DNA from: Mesostigma viride
Lineage: Eukaryota > Streptophyta > Mesostigmatophyceae > Mesostigmatales > Mesostigmataceae
NCBI GenBank assembly: GCA_009746045.1
Contig: RPFO01000189.1
Location: 821,248 to 885,247 of the forward strand
Length of the DNA stretch: 64,000 bases
Reading direction: 5' to 3'
The stretch's first letter is position 1. The number at the start of each line of letters is the position of its first letter. Position numbers and translations under genes: made by a program. Shown here piece by piece: positions 38,690 to 47,660 of this stretch. The notes beneath the pieces are model-generated. The model saw only the letters and a program-made list of their open reading frames with translations. It was not told where the DNA came from and made no database searches.

Positions 38690-40627
38690 AGTTCCGAACA
38701 ATGTCTTACAGTATGTCGGGGTAGTACAGGTGCAGACAGGCCTTGGCGTGCTGGCATAAGGTACGCCCCCGCCCCCCTCTGGCATGGTAGACAGCAGACA
38801 TCCACTCACAGAAAATGGCTTCCGCGTCAGCTGGGTCGACAGGGCCAGGTGGCGCTCACGCCACGTAGACAGCTGCCGCGCGCCGGTATGCTGGCAAGGT
38901 AGACACAGGGTTGACTGTGCCCTCCAAAAGTGCTAAGTCCCGAGGGCGGCCGCCAACTCAGGCCCAGGGTTGGGATGCACGTCACCACACCGGGTCAAGT
39001 CAGGAATCCAAGCGCCACGCCGACTGGCCTTGTCAGCTGGGTTGTGGCCGGTCGGTCGCCACCCAGACCCAGTGGCTCTGCATGTCGCCAGCCATGGTGA
39101 CAGAGCGCAGAAGCGCCGAACCAGCTGGTTGAGGCGGTAGGAAGACGACCGCCCTCTGACAAACGCCCCACTAGAGTCCACGAGCCGGTCGACTCGCTTA
39201 CCTCGACACGCCTTGGTCCGGCACGACCACTCGACCCCCTGCGTCGCAGCAATGGCCTCCTTGACGTTGATGTGGTTAGGCTGCCCCCGCCACCTGTAGG
39301 ACAGTGACCACTATCCAGCAGGCTGTATCCCCCTCCATGCGCTCCAGGTCCCAGTCCTCCCCAGACGTTAAGGCTGTCGTCCGCTACCCCCGCGCTTCGC
39401 GCCAAGTCGCCAGCTGGGCACAATCGGCCCCAGGCAGGTCCCTGTAGACCACGTCCCCTCCGCCGGAACTGCTCGCATCACTTGCGACGACCCGGTCAGA
39501 AAGGGGCCGGGCCCTGGCAGCCCTCAAAAAGGGGGCCAGGTCGATCGCCGCCTGAAGCTCCTGGCGGGCCCCCGCAGGGAGGCGCCAGTGGCGCCCAGGC
39601 AGGGAGGCGTTCATGGCTGCTAGCAGCCGATACGTCTCAGACCACACCGAGAGCATGGGGCGGCACAGCAGATGCATCCACACCCACTTCCCAAGCACAG
39701 AACTAAGTTCGCGGTAGTATGTAAATCCGCGATCCAAGATTCTATGAGTATGTAAGTAGCAGCGATAACCGCCACCACAAGCTCAGGAACAGGCACTATG
39801 TCACCATCTCTTTGGTGAATGACATCCACCGCCTGCACACCAGTCTGCTCTGCTGTCACCCGTACCACCTTGTCAGTCTTCTGCACCAGCCCAACAGCGG
39901 CGTAGGCAGCGTGAACACGATCTAGCTGCTGATTCACCCCATCCACCGACGCACAGTGGGTGAAATGGAGGTCATCGATCGTCACAGCATGCATACCTTC
40001 CAGATCCTGCCGAGATTCGAAGCACGGCGAGGGCGCCAAGGGCGCAGCAGGGTCCTCCTCCAGCCTCAGCCGGACGGTCTCCCCCGCCTCGTTGGCCTCC
40101 GCCACGAGGATCAGCGCTGACATGTTGATGCTCAGCCCACGACTAGCCTCCAACGGGGGCTTGGGGCCACAGCAGTACGACACAGACTGGTGCACACACT
40201 GGGCCACAGCGACGGCCAGCTTGTTTCCCATTGGCCAGCACAACATCCACGGCCACACCTTCCGACGAGCCCCACTCATGCCCACAAGATCCGACCACAC
40301 CGGCATCCAGGCACAGTACCGCCGCATCCAAACGGGCAGGCGGAGTCTGTTGTAGTACGAATCCAAATCTGATACGCCCCCATAAAAAATCCTCCTCAGC
40401 GCGCGTGGGCAAATCGCAAATCACGCCAAGGTGTGGTAAAAAAGCGGGCATAGGATCTGGTAGTGGCATGTTGCCACGACGGTTGTCCACAATCAGCCGT
40501 ATACAGCCGTCGGGCTTTCCGACCCCAAAAGTACCGTTCACCATAGGCGGCCCCTCCTAAAAAAATCCACCCAAAATCCCCCTCTCCACACACACCGTGC
40601 AAAAACACCTTTCAGGTTGGTCAGCAA
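38690..40627 (-). pseudogene. Reverse transcriptase / RNase H region of the DIRS element
   Basis: Minus strand. RT begins near 40.54 kb with NGTFGVGKPDGCIRLIVDNR and PLPDPMPAFL, then YYNRLRLPVWMRRYC and a catalytic-loop variant HAVTIDDLHFTH (aDD in place of YxDD). RNase H follows near 39.73-39.38 kb: ELSSVLGKWVWMHLLCRP, then VASDASSSGGGDVVY with the first catalytic Asp. Frameshifts lie near 40.36 and 39.70 kb. The 39.4-38.7 kb part is coding-like but unassigned. Confidence 0.7.
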
Positions 40628-41079
40628 AAAGGCAAAAGAAACAACCTGCTGACCTAGAATGGAAGCCCACCTTTTATAACAACCACCTGTCCAGCCAACC
40701 CTGTACCTGGGTGGCTGGGGTATGTACAGGTGCCACCACAAAAAAGATTTTTTAAAAAAATTGTTTTTTCTCTTTGTGCTATATGTATGGCGTTGCATTC
40801 TCCGCTCAGCAGGTCAGTCATAGATAAAATGAGCATAGCTCACCAATTACTGGGATTCGGATAACTCCGTGTGAGACAGTGTTTATTTATGCTTTGACAC
40901 TGGTCAGTGTGCGTGGTTGTTGGAGTATTAGAAGAGTCCATATAAACATAATTAGTCACAAGTGGATCACAAAAAGGGCCCCAGAAACGGACTATGTACA
41001 TATACTAATGCTGATTGCTACTACTAGTTTAACCCATACATAGTCTGGCAACAGTGTGATACAGTATATACACATATAT

Positions 41080-41625
41080 ATCACAGTTTGACTCCTGGTG
41101 GCGTGGCACTCAGTGAACTCCTGGAGCGCCGCGCCACTAGCGACAGAGGGAAGTTGTCCTGTGGGAACACTTATGTAGGGACAAAGGTGATGCATAGGCT
41201 TGGGGGTGTTCGCCATAAATAGCCTGGTACAGTAATTACGAGGTGCATTGAGAATGTATCTCGTGACTTTGGCGCGGGAAATTTTCACTCGTGCTCGCGG
41301 GTATCAAGATAAATGGCTGCCATCGTGCCGTTATCGCGGGAAACTTTGCATCTCGCGGTACAGTAAAGCGGTTCAGATTGTTGCTCAGAATGACGATGGA
41401 TGATTTTCGTACCTAGTCAGGCATGGCCTGATTTATTATAGGGTTGGGAAAACACAGGTAGGAAAAGAGTGCTTTCTTGGTCGTCAGTGCCAGATGAGTC
41501 ATCGCTTACTGTATCATGTGTCGATTTCTCCTCATGGCCGGGCAATCTTCGCCATGCATCCCTGGCATCCAAATTGTGTACGGGACGTCCGCTGTAGCGT
41601 TTGCTGGGAATGCAGACGCGTTTAC
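41080..41625 (-). repeat. Dispersed repeat R, copy 2
   Basis: Inverted partner of 21770-22290. Part of it resembles a decayed gene remnant, but no domain is recognisable. Confidence 0.65.
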
Positions 41626-41654
41626 TGCAGGCCATCTTTGCACATCAAACTGGT

Positions 41655-43575
41655 ATACTAGTTACTAACTTGTCCCCTGATCTATCTTGTATATCACCCT
41701 GATAAATCCTTACAAACACCTGATAAATCCTGACAAATCCTGACAATCCTAACAAATCCTGATAAATCCTGACAGAGTCCGTATAAGTGCCTGAAAAGTA
41801 CGTGATAAATCTTGATAACGTCCTGATTATTAAACTGATAATTTGGGCACAACTAATCAGTTTTATCAGGCTTGACAAATTGATCAGCTTTATCAGGACC
41901 ACACAGAGTGCAACAGTGTTTTTAGTAAGGGTTTTTGGCACGCGTCAGCCCATAGCAGTTGGGGCGGGGCCCAGCTAGGGCCTCCCTATAAGGCGGAACT
42001 ACCCTCAGGCCTCAAGTAATGAACCGGGGGGTTGGGGGGTGGGGCAGTCACATTATAGTTACCCTAAGGGCAACAAAACTTTGAACAAGATATCTTTTAT
42101 TATCAAAACGAGCTTGAGATTTAAATGGTAAGTGATTGGTACTTGATGCATCAAGCTCAAACAAAAGCTAGCACGTCTGGATGTGTATAAAACAAGAGCC
42201 CTCAGCTACGGATTATAAGACAAACTGTCGAGCCTCTGGATCCATTGTTGTCAAGACTCAAGACAGGTACCAGCGCTGACTGCACCTCCCGGGGCTTGTG
42301 CCTAGCCTCACCGCTAGGGACTCTCAGTCAGTCAGTCAGTCAGTATAGCTCCAACTCATCATCCTCGGTTGACCTTTTCCTCTTCTTCCGCCTTTCTAGC
42401 TCCCTCACGGCCTTGGTTACGTCGACGAGACCGGGACTACTGGGTCCTGCCCCGTCGGCGGTTTGCCTCTTCAAAATATGACAAAATCGCAACCGAATGA
42501 ACCTTTTAAGGAATCCGCCTCCTTTCGACCTCATGGCCAGACCTGTGTGCCCAAACCCCAAATCTCGCTGAAGATCCGCGAGTCAGGTAAAAGGCAATGT
42601 AATGCAGAAATACGAGAAAATGTTGCGTAGACTTACAGATAGGCCGTTGAGGCTGATCAACGAATTTTATTTCCTAACGGGCCTCAGCATGATACCTAAA
42701 CCGATGCAACCCGCAGGTTGCAAGAAAAGTAGAAAACGCTCCTACGAAATAGCAGCTGCTATTAAAATGCATCCATCGTAAGTTTACGTATGCTTTGCGT
42801 ACAAAGTATCCGCTAGCGCTGCGATGCCTATCGCCACCTCGGTGGCTGCACCAAATAATTATGTTGTCTCGCGTTGGCAAGCCAGGCAGACGGGCCGGCA
42901 GGTCTTAGCATACAGGTACAGTAATAAGTCACTGAACGTTCCAGAGGTGAGAGGCTCCACACGGCCAATTAGTGCGGCCCACATTTGTCTGTGGTTCCGC
43001 TTAGTGCGGCCCACATTTTCAGTCAGTCAAAATCAGTTTCAGTCAGTGCACCAAAATCTCAAGTACGATTCGGTGGGCCTGGATAGGTTTATACTTATAA
43101 CTATGTACGAAAAAGACATATAGGCGCGGCGAATAGAGGTCGACGCGGCGAACCTGTGCCCAGGCACATGACGCGAGAGCACTTGGTGCACGTCAGACGA
43201 CCGACGCGAAGCCCAAATTTACGCGTCAGTCGCCTGACGCGCGGCCTAAATTTATGCGTCAGCCGGCTGACGCGCGGGGTAAAATTCCTGACACATAAGA
43301 GCTGGCGCGTCAGCCCGCTGACGCATGCGTCACGTTACTAAAAACCCTGGAGTGCAAAAATATCAGCTTTATCAGCTAGAGCCATACGTATAAGTTTTAT
43401 CAGGATCACACAGCACTATGTACTTGGATCAGAAATATCAGCTTTATCAGGAGCCATATATGTATATATCAGTTTTATATCAGGATCACACAGCGAAAGA
43501 GGGGCTGAGAAACATCAGTTTTATCAGATTCAGCATACAATACATGTCGTCGAGAGTCATTAGCATATCTTCTTG
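41655..43575. mobile_element. CACTA-like fragment related to the 30.6-kb element, split by a hAT element
   Basis: The left end TACTAGTTACTAACTTG resembles the CACTAGTAACTTG terminus and is followed by CCTGATAAATCC repeats. After the nested hAT, TTTATCAG motifs and GTCGTCGAGAGTCATTA-like sequence match about 30900-31000 of the larger element. No right terminus was found, so it is truncated or rearranged. Confidence 0.6.
41914..43349. mobile_element. hAT-type non-autonomous element
   Basis: 1436 bp with inverted ends CAGTGTTTTTAGTAAGGG / TTACTAAAAACCCTG and a perfect 8-bp duplication GAGTGCAA (41906-41913, 43350-43357), the hAT signature. Near the right end GCGTCAG / CTGACGC motifs repeat in both orientations (43180-43330). 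A minus-strand open frame 42561-42340 (73 codons, Lys/Arg-rich, KAVRELERRKKRKRST) may be a captured or degraded exon. No transposase was seen. Confidence 0.85.
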
Positions 43576-43832
43576 TCATCAACTGGTACTTTTCGATTCA
43601 AGGTAAGTAGTATTGCATGGGCAAGGAAACCACATTGGCGAATTCATGACGACTGGCTCCAATGTCAACGCAAATTTTTTTCCCTTAACAATGTGTTATC
43701 TGTCAATCATTATGGATGGATATATAATATGGCTGCACCCATGCAGTGCGTACTGTAACTTGCGCTTATATATACGTTAACTTACTACCTTTTATTATAT
43801 TCCCCATTATGGTTGCAATGTCATGGTCGCAG

Positions 43833-43898
43833 AGTGATCGGAAACACCAGGATCTCAGGCGTTTTGCCATCGGCAATCTCACCTGACATAAATACTTG
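43833..43898 (+). CDS. LRR gene exon 6: one LRR
   Basis: 66 bp, acceptor CATGGTCGCAG, donor gtaagt. With CT from exon 5 it reads LVIGNTRISGVLPSAI, then SPDINT. The N-x-x-I-S-G-x-L-P core is the plant LRR consensus. Phase 2 at both ends. It is three codons shorter than the later exons. Confidence 0.75.
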
Positions 43899-45544
43899 GT
43901 AAGTTGCACGCAAGTGCATGATTGTGTGATAAACAGGTGCATACATACTACTATGTCTTTGCCACCACATCTGCACCACGGTCCGCCTGCCCAGAATGTC
44001 CAGCCATGCGTGAATTACATACATACAGTAGCGCATGACGTCCGTACATCAACAGCCCATGCACTTGTCTCCGCAATTGCATAATGTGCCTGCCAGCTGT
44101 GGCTGCCAGCCCGGCATTGGGCGGTACATGCAAGTTTGTCACTTGTTACTGTAGTGACCTGAAAGAATCAAGGCCGATTGTTTTCAGGTGAGGTTCTCTT
44201 GTAGTCTTGTATGCTAGTCTTGTATATGAGAATTATTATCTTTCATGGCCTTTTTTCTTTGTGTACAAGGTTGCGTTGCACCTTGCGGCCTGCGGGGTTC
44301 CCTTGTTTGCTCAGAGGCGTATTATGTATCTTTCATGGCCACTTTTGTTTGTGAATTCAAGTTTGCATAGCACCTTTTGTATGTTGCATTTCAATTGTCA
44401 CGCTCTTGAATCCTGACCCCATTTCGGCATAAGTAGAAGTTAGCCGAGATGTTTAGGCTGACACACGGATTCTTGCCTGCATGCCGTGTACTGCCCACCG
44501 CGGCTGAGCGGGACACCTCAGTACCTGTACGGCACTGAGGTGTCGAGAGTGGACCGACACTTCAGTGCCAGCTAGCATGTCGATAGCATAGTGCTCCATC
44601 GGTACCGGATATCCGGTGCCGATGGAGTGGTGTGTTGTGGTGACGTCACTGGTCGCATGGCTACAGTATAGAGAGATGTCCAGTTGTCCATCTCTAGTGC
44701 AGTTGGCATATAGTCGTAGGAGTTTGGGGATTGGGCTCACGCTCAGGGCTGACCAGTGTGCTGCACTTCCATTCTGAGCCTCACGCCTTCATCATCCATT
44801 TGCCTTCATTACGCAGTATTATCTTCATAATACAAGCTCCATTTCCCGTTTCGTGGCATATGTCCCACTCAACTGTAGAAAGTGACGTTAGGTAAATATA
44901 TAAGGATAATAATGTTAAAGAGCACGATTTGTATTGATTGCTTTGACACTCAGCCGCATCGGTAGCTTTCCATCTGACATAAGAATGTCAATAAGAATGA
45001 CAATAAGTGTGCCGTCCCGCATTTCCTACTGCTACGATGGCACAGACAACACATTGCACAGTCCACCGCCACGTGTCCTGTGCTGCTACGTGTCCAACGG
45101 TATTATCTACATGCGGTACTGTACATGCGTTACAGCCGTGTCATTTCCATGGGTTGTGACCACGCACAAGATATGTGTGTAACTCTGTCCGTCCACTTCG
45201 CAGGGCAGTCTAGAAATTCCCCCTTTATGTACCTGACCAGTCGTATTCGGGTACCGCACGGGTAATATTCAGATGCCCCGGAATGTCAGCGGAACTTGCA
45301 AAAGTCGATCCCAGCAGCCGGGTTGGCACATACGGTACGCGAGTATATACTTTGGGCTCCAAAATACACATGGCCCCAAAATACGTGACTGTTGCAGTGC
45401 ATCCATATGAAAACACCACTACTATAGCACGGATAATAATTGAAAAAGCTGGTCATTTCCAACTTAATCACGCAATATCGGCACGCTCGTTTAGGACTTT
45501 GATACGTATTGGTTCAGAATACTCTGTACTGCATGTATTTGGTG

Positions 45545-45660
45545 TGCCGCCAGATTTCGGAGCCCGTGGTCACACATGACTGCCGGGTTTTGGTGGCTGC
45601 GGTCACACATGACCGCGGGATTTTGGTGGCCGCGGTCACAGGCAGGCTGCGGTCACAGGA
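45545..45660 (+). repeat. Short tandem of GGTCACACATGACCGC units
   Basis: Three or four units of about 33 bp (GGTCACACATGACCGCGGGA then TTTTGGTGGC). The same unit recurs at 54361-54440, next to a hAT-like terminus, so both are probably subterminal repeats of one hAT family. Confidence 0.6.
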
Positions 45661-45701
45661 CTATGTAGTCTTGTGACCGTAGGTCTGGCAGCAGGTAGTG
45701 G

Positions 45702-46174
45702 AGTTAGAATGCGGTGGGATATATTGCTTGAGAACACTGAAGGCTTGGAGCAATGAATTGCTTGGTTCATTAGAAAATAGGTTTACCCTTTATCAACGTT
45801 CCTCTCACCGGCTGCGCCGCCAGTGACCGTTGGGTGCAGACCGTTGGCCCGAGGCCGCACGATGACAGGTAGCTGCCTAGTCACTGCATCGTGCGATCAC
45901 AAATCAATGCACGCTGCAGTACGGTCCCTATCTAGGATACTCTAGTACCGTCCAATGACAGGACACTACGTATACTGGGTACTGACATCTGTCACGTACC
46001 TCAGTACCCAAAGTACCTATCTAGGGAAACGTATGCGACTCGACTAGCATCCCTATCTGCATAGCCCACGTGGTATTTATATTCACATACCAACGTGGGT
46101 TTACAAGGCTTATTCATACGTTGTATTCACAATGCCTTTGAGACTTAGTCTACAGCAAAGCATGGAGACTAACT
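45702..46174 (-). repeat. 3' LTR (minus-strand element)
   Basis: 473 bp, inverted ends AGTTAG / CTAACT. Confidence 0.9.
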
Positions 46175-46548
46175 CCAGTATTGTTTTATTATTTATTTCT
46201 TAATGCAGGTCTGCACCCCCAACATTATTGTTATTGTTTTTAAGTTGATTAGGGGTACAAAAGAGACATGGCTGGTTGAGCCAGGTTGGTTACAGCTGGC
46301 TGTTCTGGCCAGGTGTTATATTGCACATTAAATAAGGTGTACACAGCTGGCTGGTTTGGCCAGGTACTGAAGCACACATTAAGTAAATGGATACAAAGCT
46401 TGTGTCCTCAAGCTGCAAATGGATACAAATCTGACCTAGCCAGCACTCACACCCCACAACGAATGTGTTGAATTTTATGGCGCCCAGCAGCTATCGCTGT
46501 GGTAAGGGGGTGTGGTGGTTGTGTACTGTGCTATGGCCAGTCATTTAT

Positions 46549-47457
46549 TCAAACACTGACTCTGATATCATAGGGGTTCATGTTCTGAAAGAGGAGCTGG
46601 TACTGTTGGCCAGCAGCATCCCGCAGCTTCGTGAGAGCGTCTGCTGGGTTGTCCTCATCATCCACATGAGTCCAGCTGGAAAAATAGGTGGCCTCCTGTT
46701 TGAGGATCACCCAATCCAAGTCAGTGTGGACAGCAGCAGAGACAGATTTCTTGGTTAGAAAGCTGATCACAGATTGGCTGTCAGTATAGAGATGTGAGAT
46801 GACATTGCATGTGCTGCCTGCCTGGGTTTGTAGCCAGGTGAGCATGTGCTGCAGGGAACGAGCATGCAATGCAGCAGACACCACAGCACGACATTCAGCT
46901 GAGTTGCTGCTGCCAGGTTTTCTGCGGTGTAGCCTGCTGTACCAGGAAGTGAGGGACATGTAATCTGACCTGTTGGTGAGAAAAAACAGCCCTGATTCCC
47001 GTGCCCCCATCTGATTGATTGTTCTGCTCTCCATGGAGCTGTCCATGACACATTGGATGTGGATGTCTTCCATCAGATTCAGGCCATGGAGGATGAGGGG
47101 GGGACAGTCATTGACCAACTTCCTGATGTGACTGCATTTGATCTTGACTAGAACATCATGGGTGACCCTGCTGATGACAGCTAAGGGAGCCCCACAGATG
47201 GCTGACCACCACCCCAGTTTGCCCTGAACAGTGGCACACATATGTAAGGGGAGGTAGTTGTCCTGCAGCAGATCTAGACAATCTTGGATATATTCTGCAG
47301 GAGGGGAGAGAGAGCAGACCCACTGATCTGGCTGCCTAGAGGCCCCAGGGGATGACGTGCGTGCCAGCAGCCCGGGCAGAGATCCACCCCGTTGGCCAGG
47401 GAGTCGTTGTTGGGGCAGTTGTGCCGTGCGTGCCCTCGTTGGAAGCACCTCAGGCAC
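46549..47457 (-). CDS. RT C-terminal tail and RNase H, copia-like
   Basis: About 300 codons on the minus strand ending in TGA. From N to C: a stretch matching the end of copia RT (VQGKLGWWSAICGAPLAV), a segment like the copia ..RRSTSGY..ISW block (NQMGARESGLFFLTN, MSLTSWYS), then RNase H (SNSAECRAVVSAAL with Glu, LYTDSQSVISFLTK with Asp, THVDDEDNPADALTK). RNase H removes RNA from the cDNA hybrid. Without RT and integrase the protein cannot work alone. The first 45 residues overlap the gag zinc knuckle in another frame and are not part of this domain. Confidence 0.7.
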   Translation of the reverse strand: MPEVLPTRARTAQLPQQRLPGQRGGSLPGLLARTSSPGASRQPDQWVCSLSPPAEYIQDCLDLLQDNYLPLHMCATVQGKLGWWSAICGAPLAVISRVTHDVLVKIKCSHIRKLVNDCPPLILHGLNLMEDIHIQCVMDSSMESRTINQMGARESGLFFLTNRSDYMSLTSWYSRLHRRKPGSSNSAECRAVVSAALHARSLQHMLTWLQTQAGSTCNVISHLYTDSQSVISFLTKKSVSAAVHTDLDWVILKQEATYFSSWTHVDDEDNPADALTKLRDAAGQQYQLLFQNMNPYDIRVSV

Positions 47458-47660
47458 CTTATGGACCCCCCAGGGTTGCCAGGCTGGTTGTTGTTGGTGT
47501 TGTTGTTGTTGTTGTTTCCCTGCTGGGACCGGTTCTGGCCCTGCTGGGACCTGTTGTTGTTGTTGTTTTGGCCCTGTTGGGACCTGTTGTTATTGTTGCC
47601 CTGCTGGGACCTGTTGTTGTTGTTGTTGTTGTTGTTGTTGGGGTTGCCATGCAGGGGCAC
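47274..47660 (-). CDS. Gag C-terminus with CCHC zinc knuckle (shifted frame)
   Basis: After an Asn/Gln-rich tract the frame contains RCLRCFQRGHARHNCP (C-x2-C-x4-H-x4-C), the nucleic-acid-binding knuckle of retrotransposon gag. It is out of frame with the long gag ORF; the switch occurs in the repeated AAC/CAA tract at about 47500-47640. Either the microsatellite has slipped or a frameshift is used. Confidence 0.7.
   Translation of the reverse strand: MPLHGNPNNNNNNNNNRSQQGNNNNRSQQGQNNNNNRSQQGQNRSQQGNNNNNNTNNNQPGNPGGSIRCLRCFQRGHARHNCPNNDSLANGVDLCPGCWHARHPLGPLGSQISGSALSPLLQNISKIV

Larger units (their letters stand above)
36810..40845 (-). mobile_element. DIRS/PAT-like tyrosine-recombinase retrotransposon with split direct repeats
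   Basis: On the minus strand the order is A1 (40845-40628), then the RT, RNase H and tyrosine recombinase genes, then B1 (37565-37361), A2 (37360-37118) and B2 (37095-36810). A1 matches A2 (for example ATGGAAGCCCAC and GGCGTTGCATTCTCCGCTCA) and B1 matches B2 (for example CAACACGGCCATCTGTATGC). A1-ORFs-B1-A2-B2 is the split direct repeat structure of PAT/Ngaro/kangaroo-type elements, which integrate by recombinase without target duplication. The coding frames are broken, so this copy is dead. Confidence 0.8.
36284..43832 (+). other. LRR gene intron 5
   Basis: 7.5 kb, almost all mobile DNA: a piggyBac-like end, a DIRS element, repeat R, and a CACTA-like fragment with a nested hAT. Confidence 0.55.

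Noticed and set aside
45200-45268. Additional LRR exon after the acceptor-like CTTCGCAG
   Set aside because: The phase-2 reading meets a TAG and lacks any LRR consensus.
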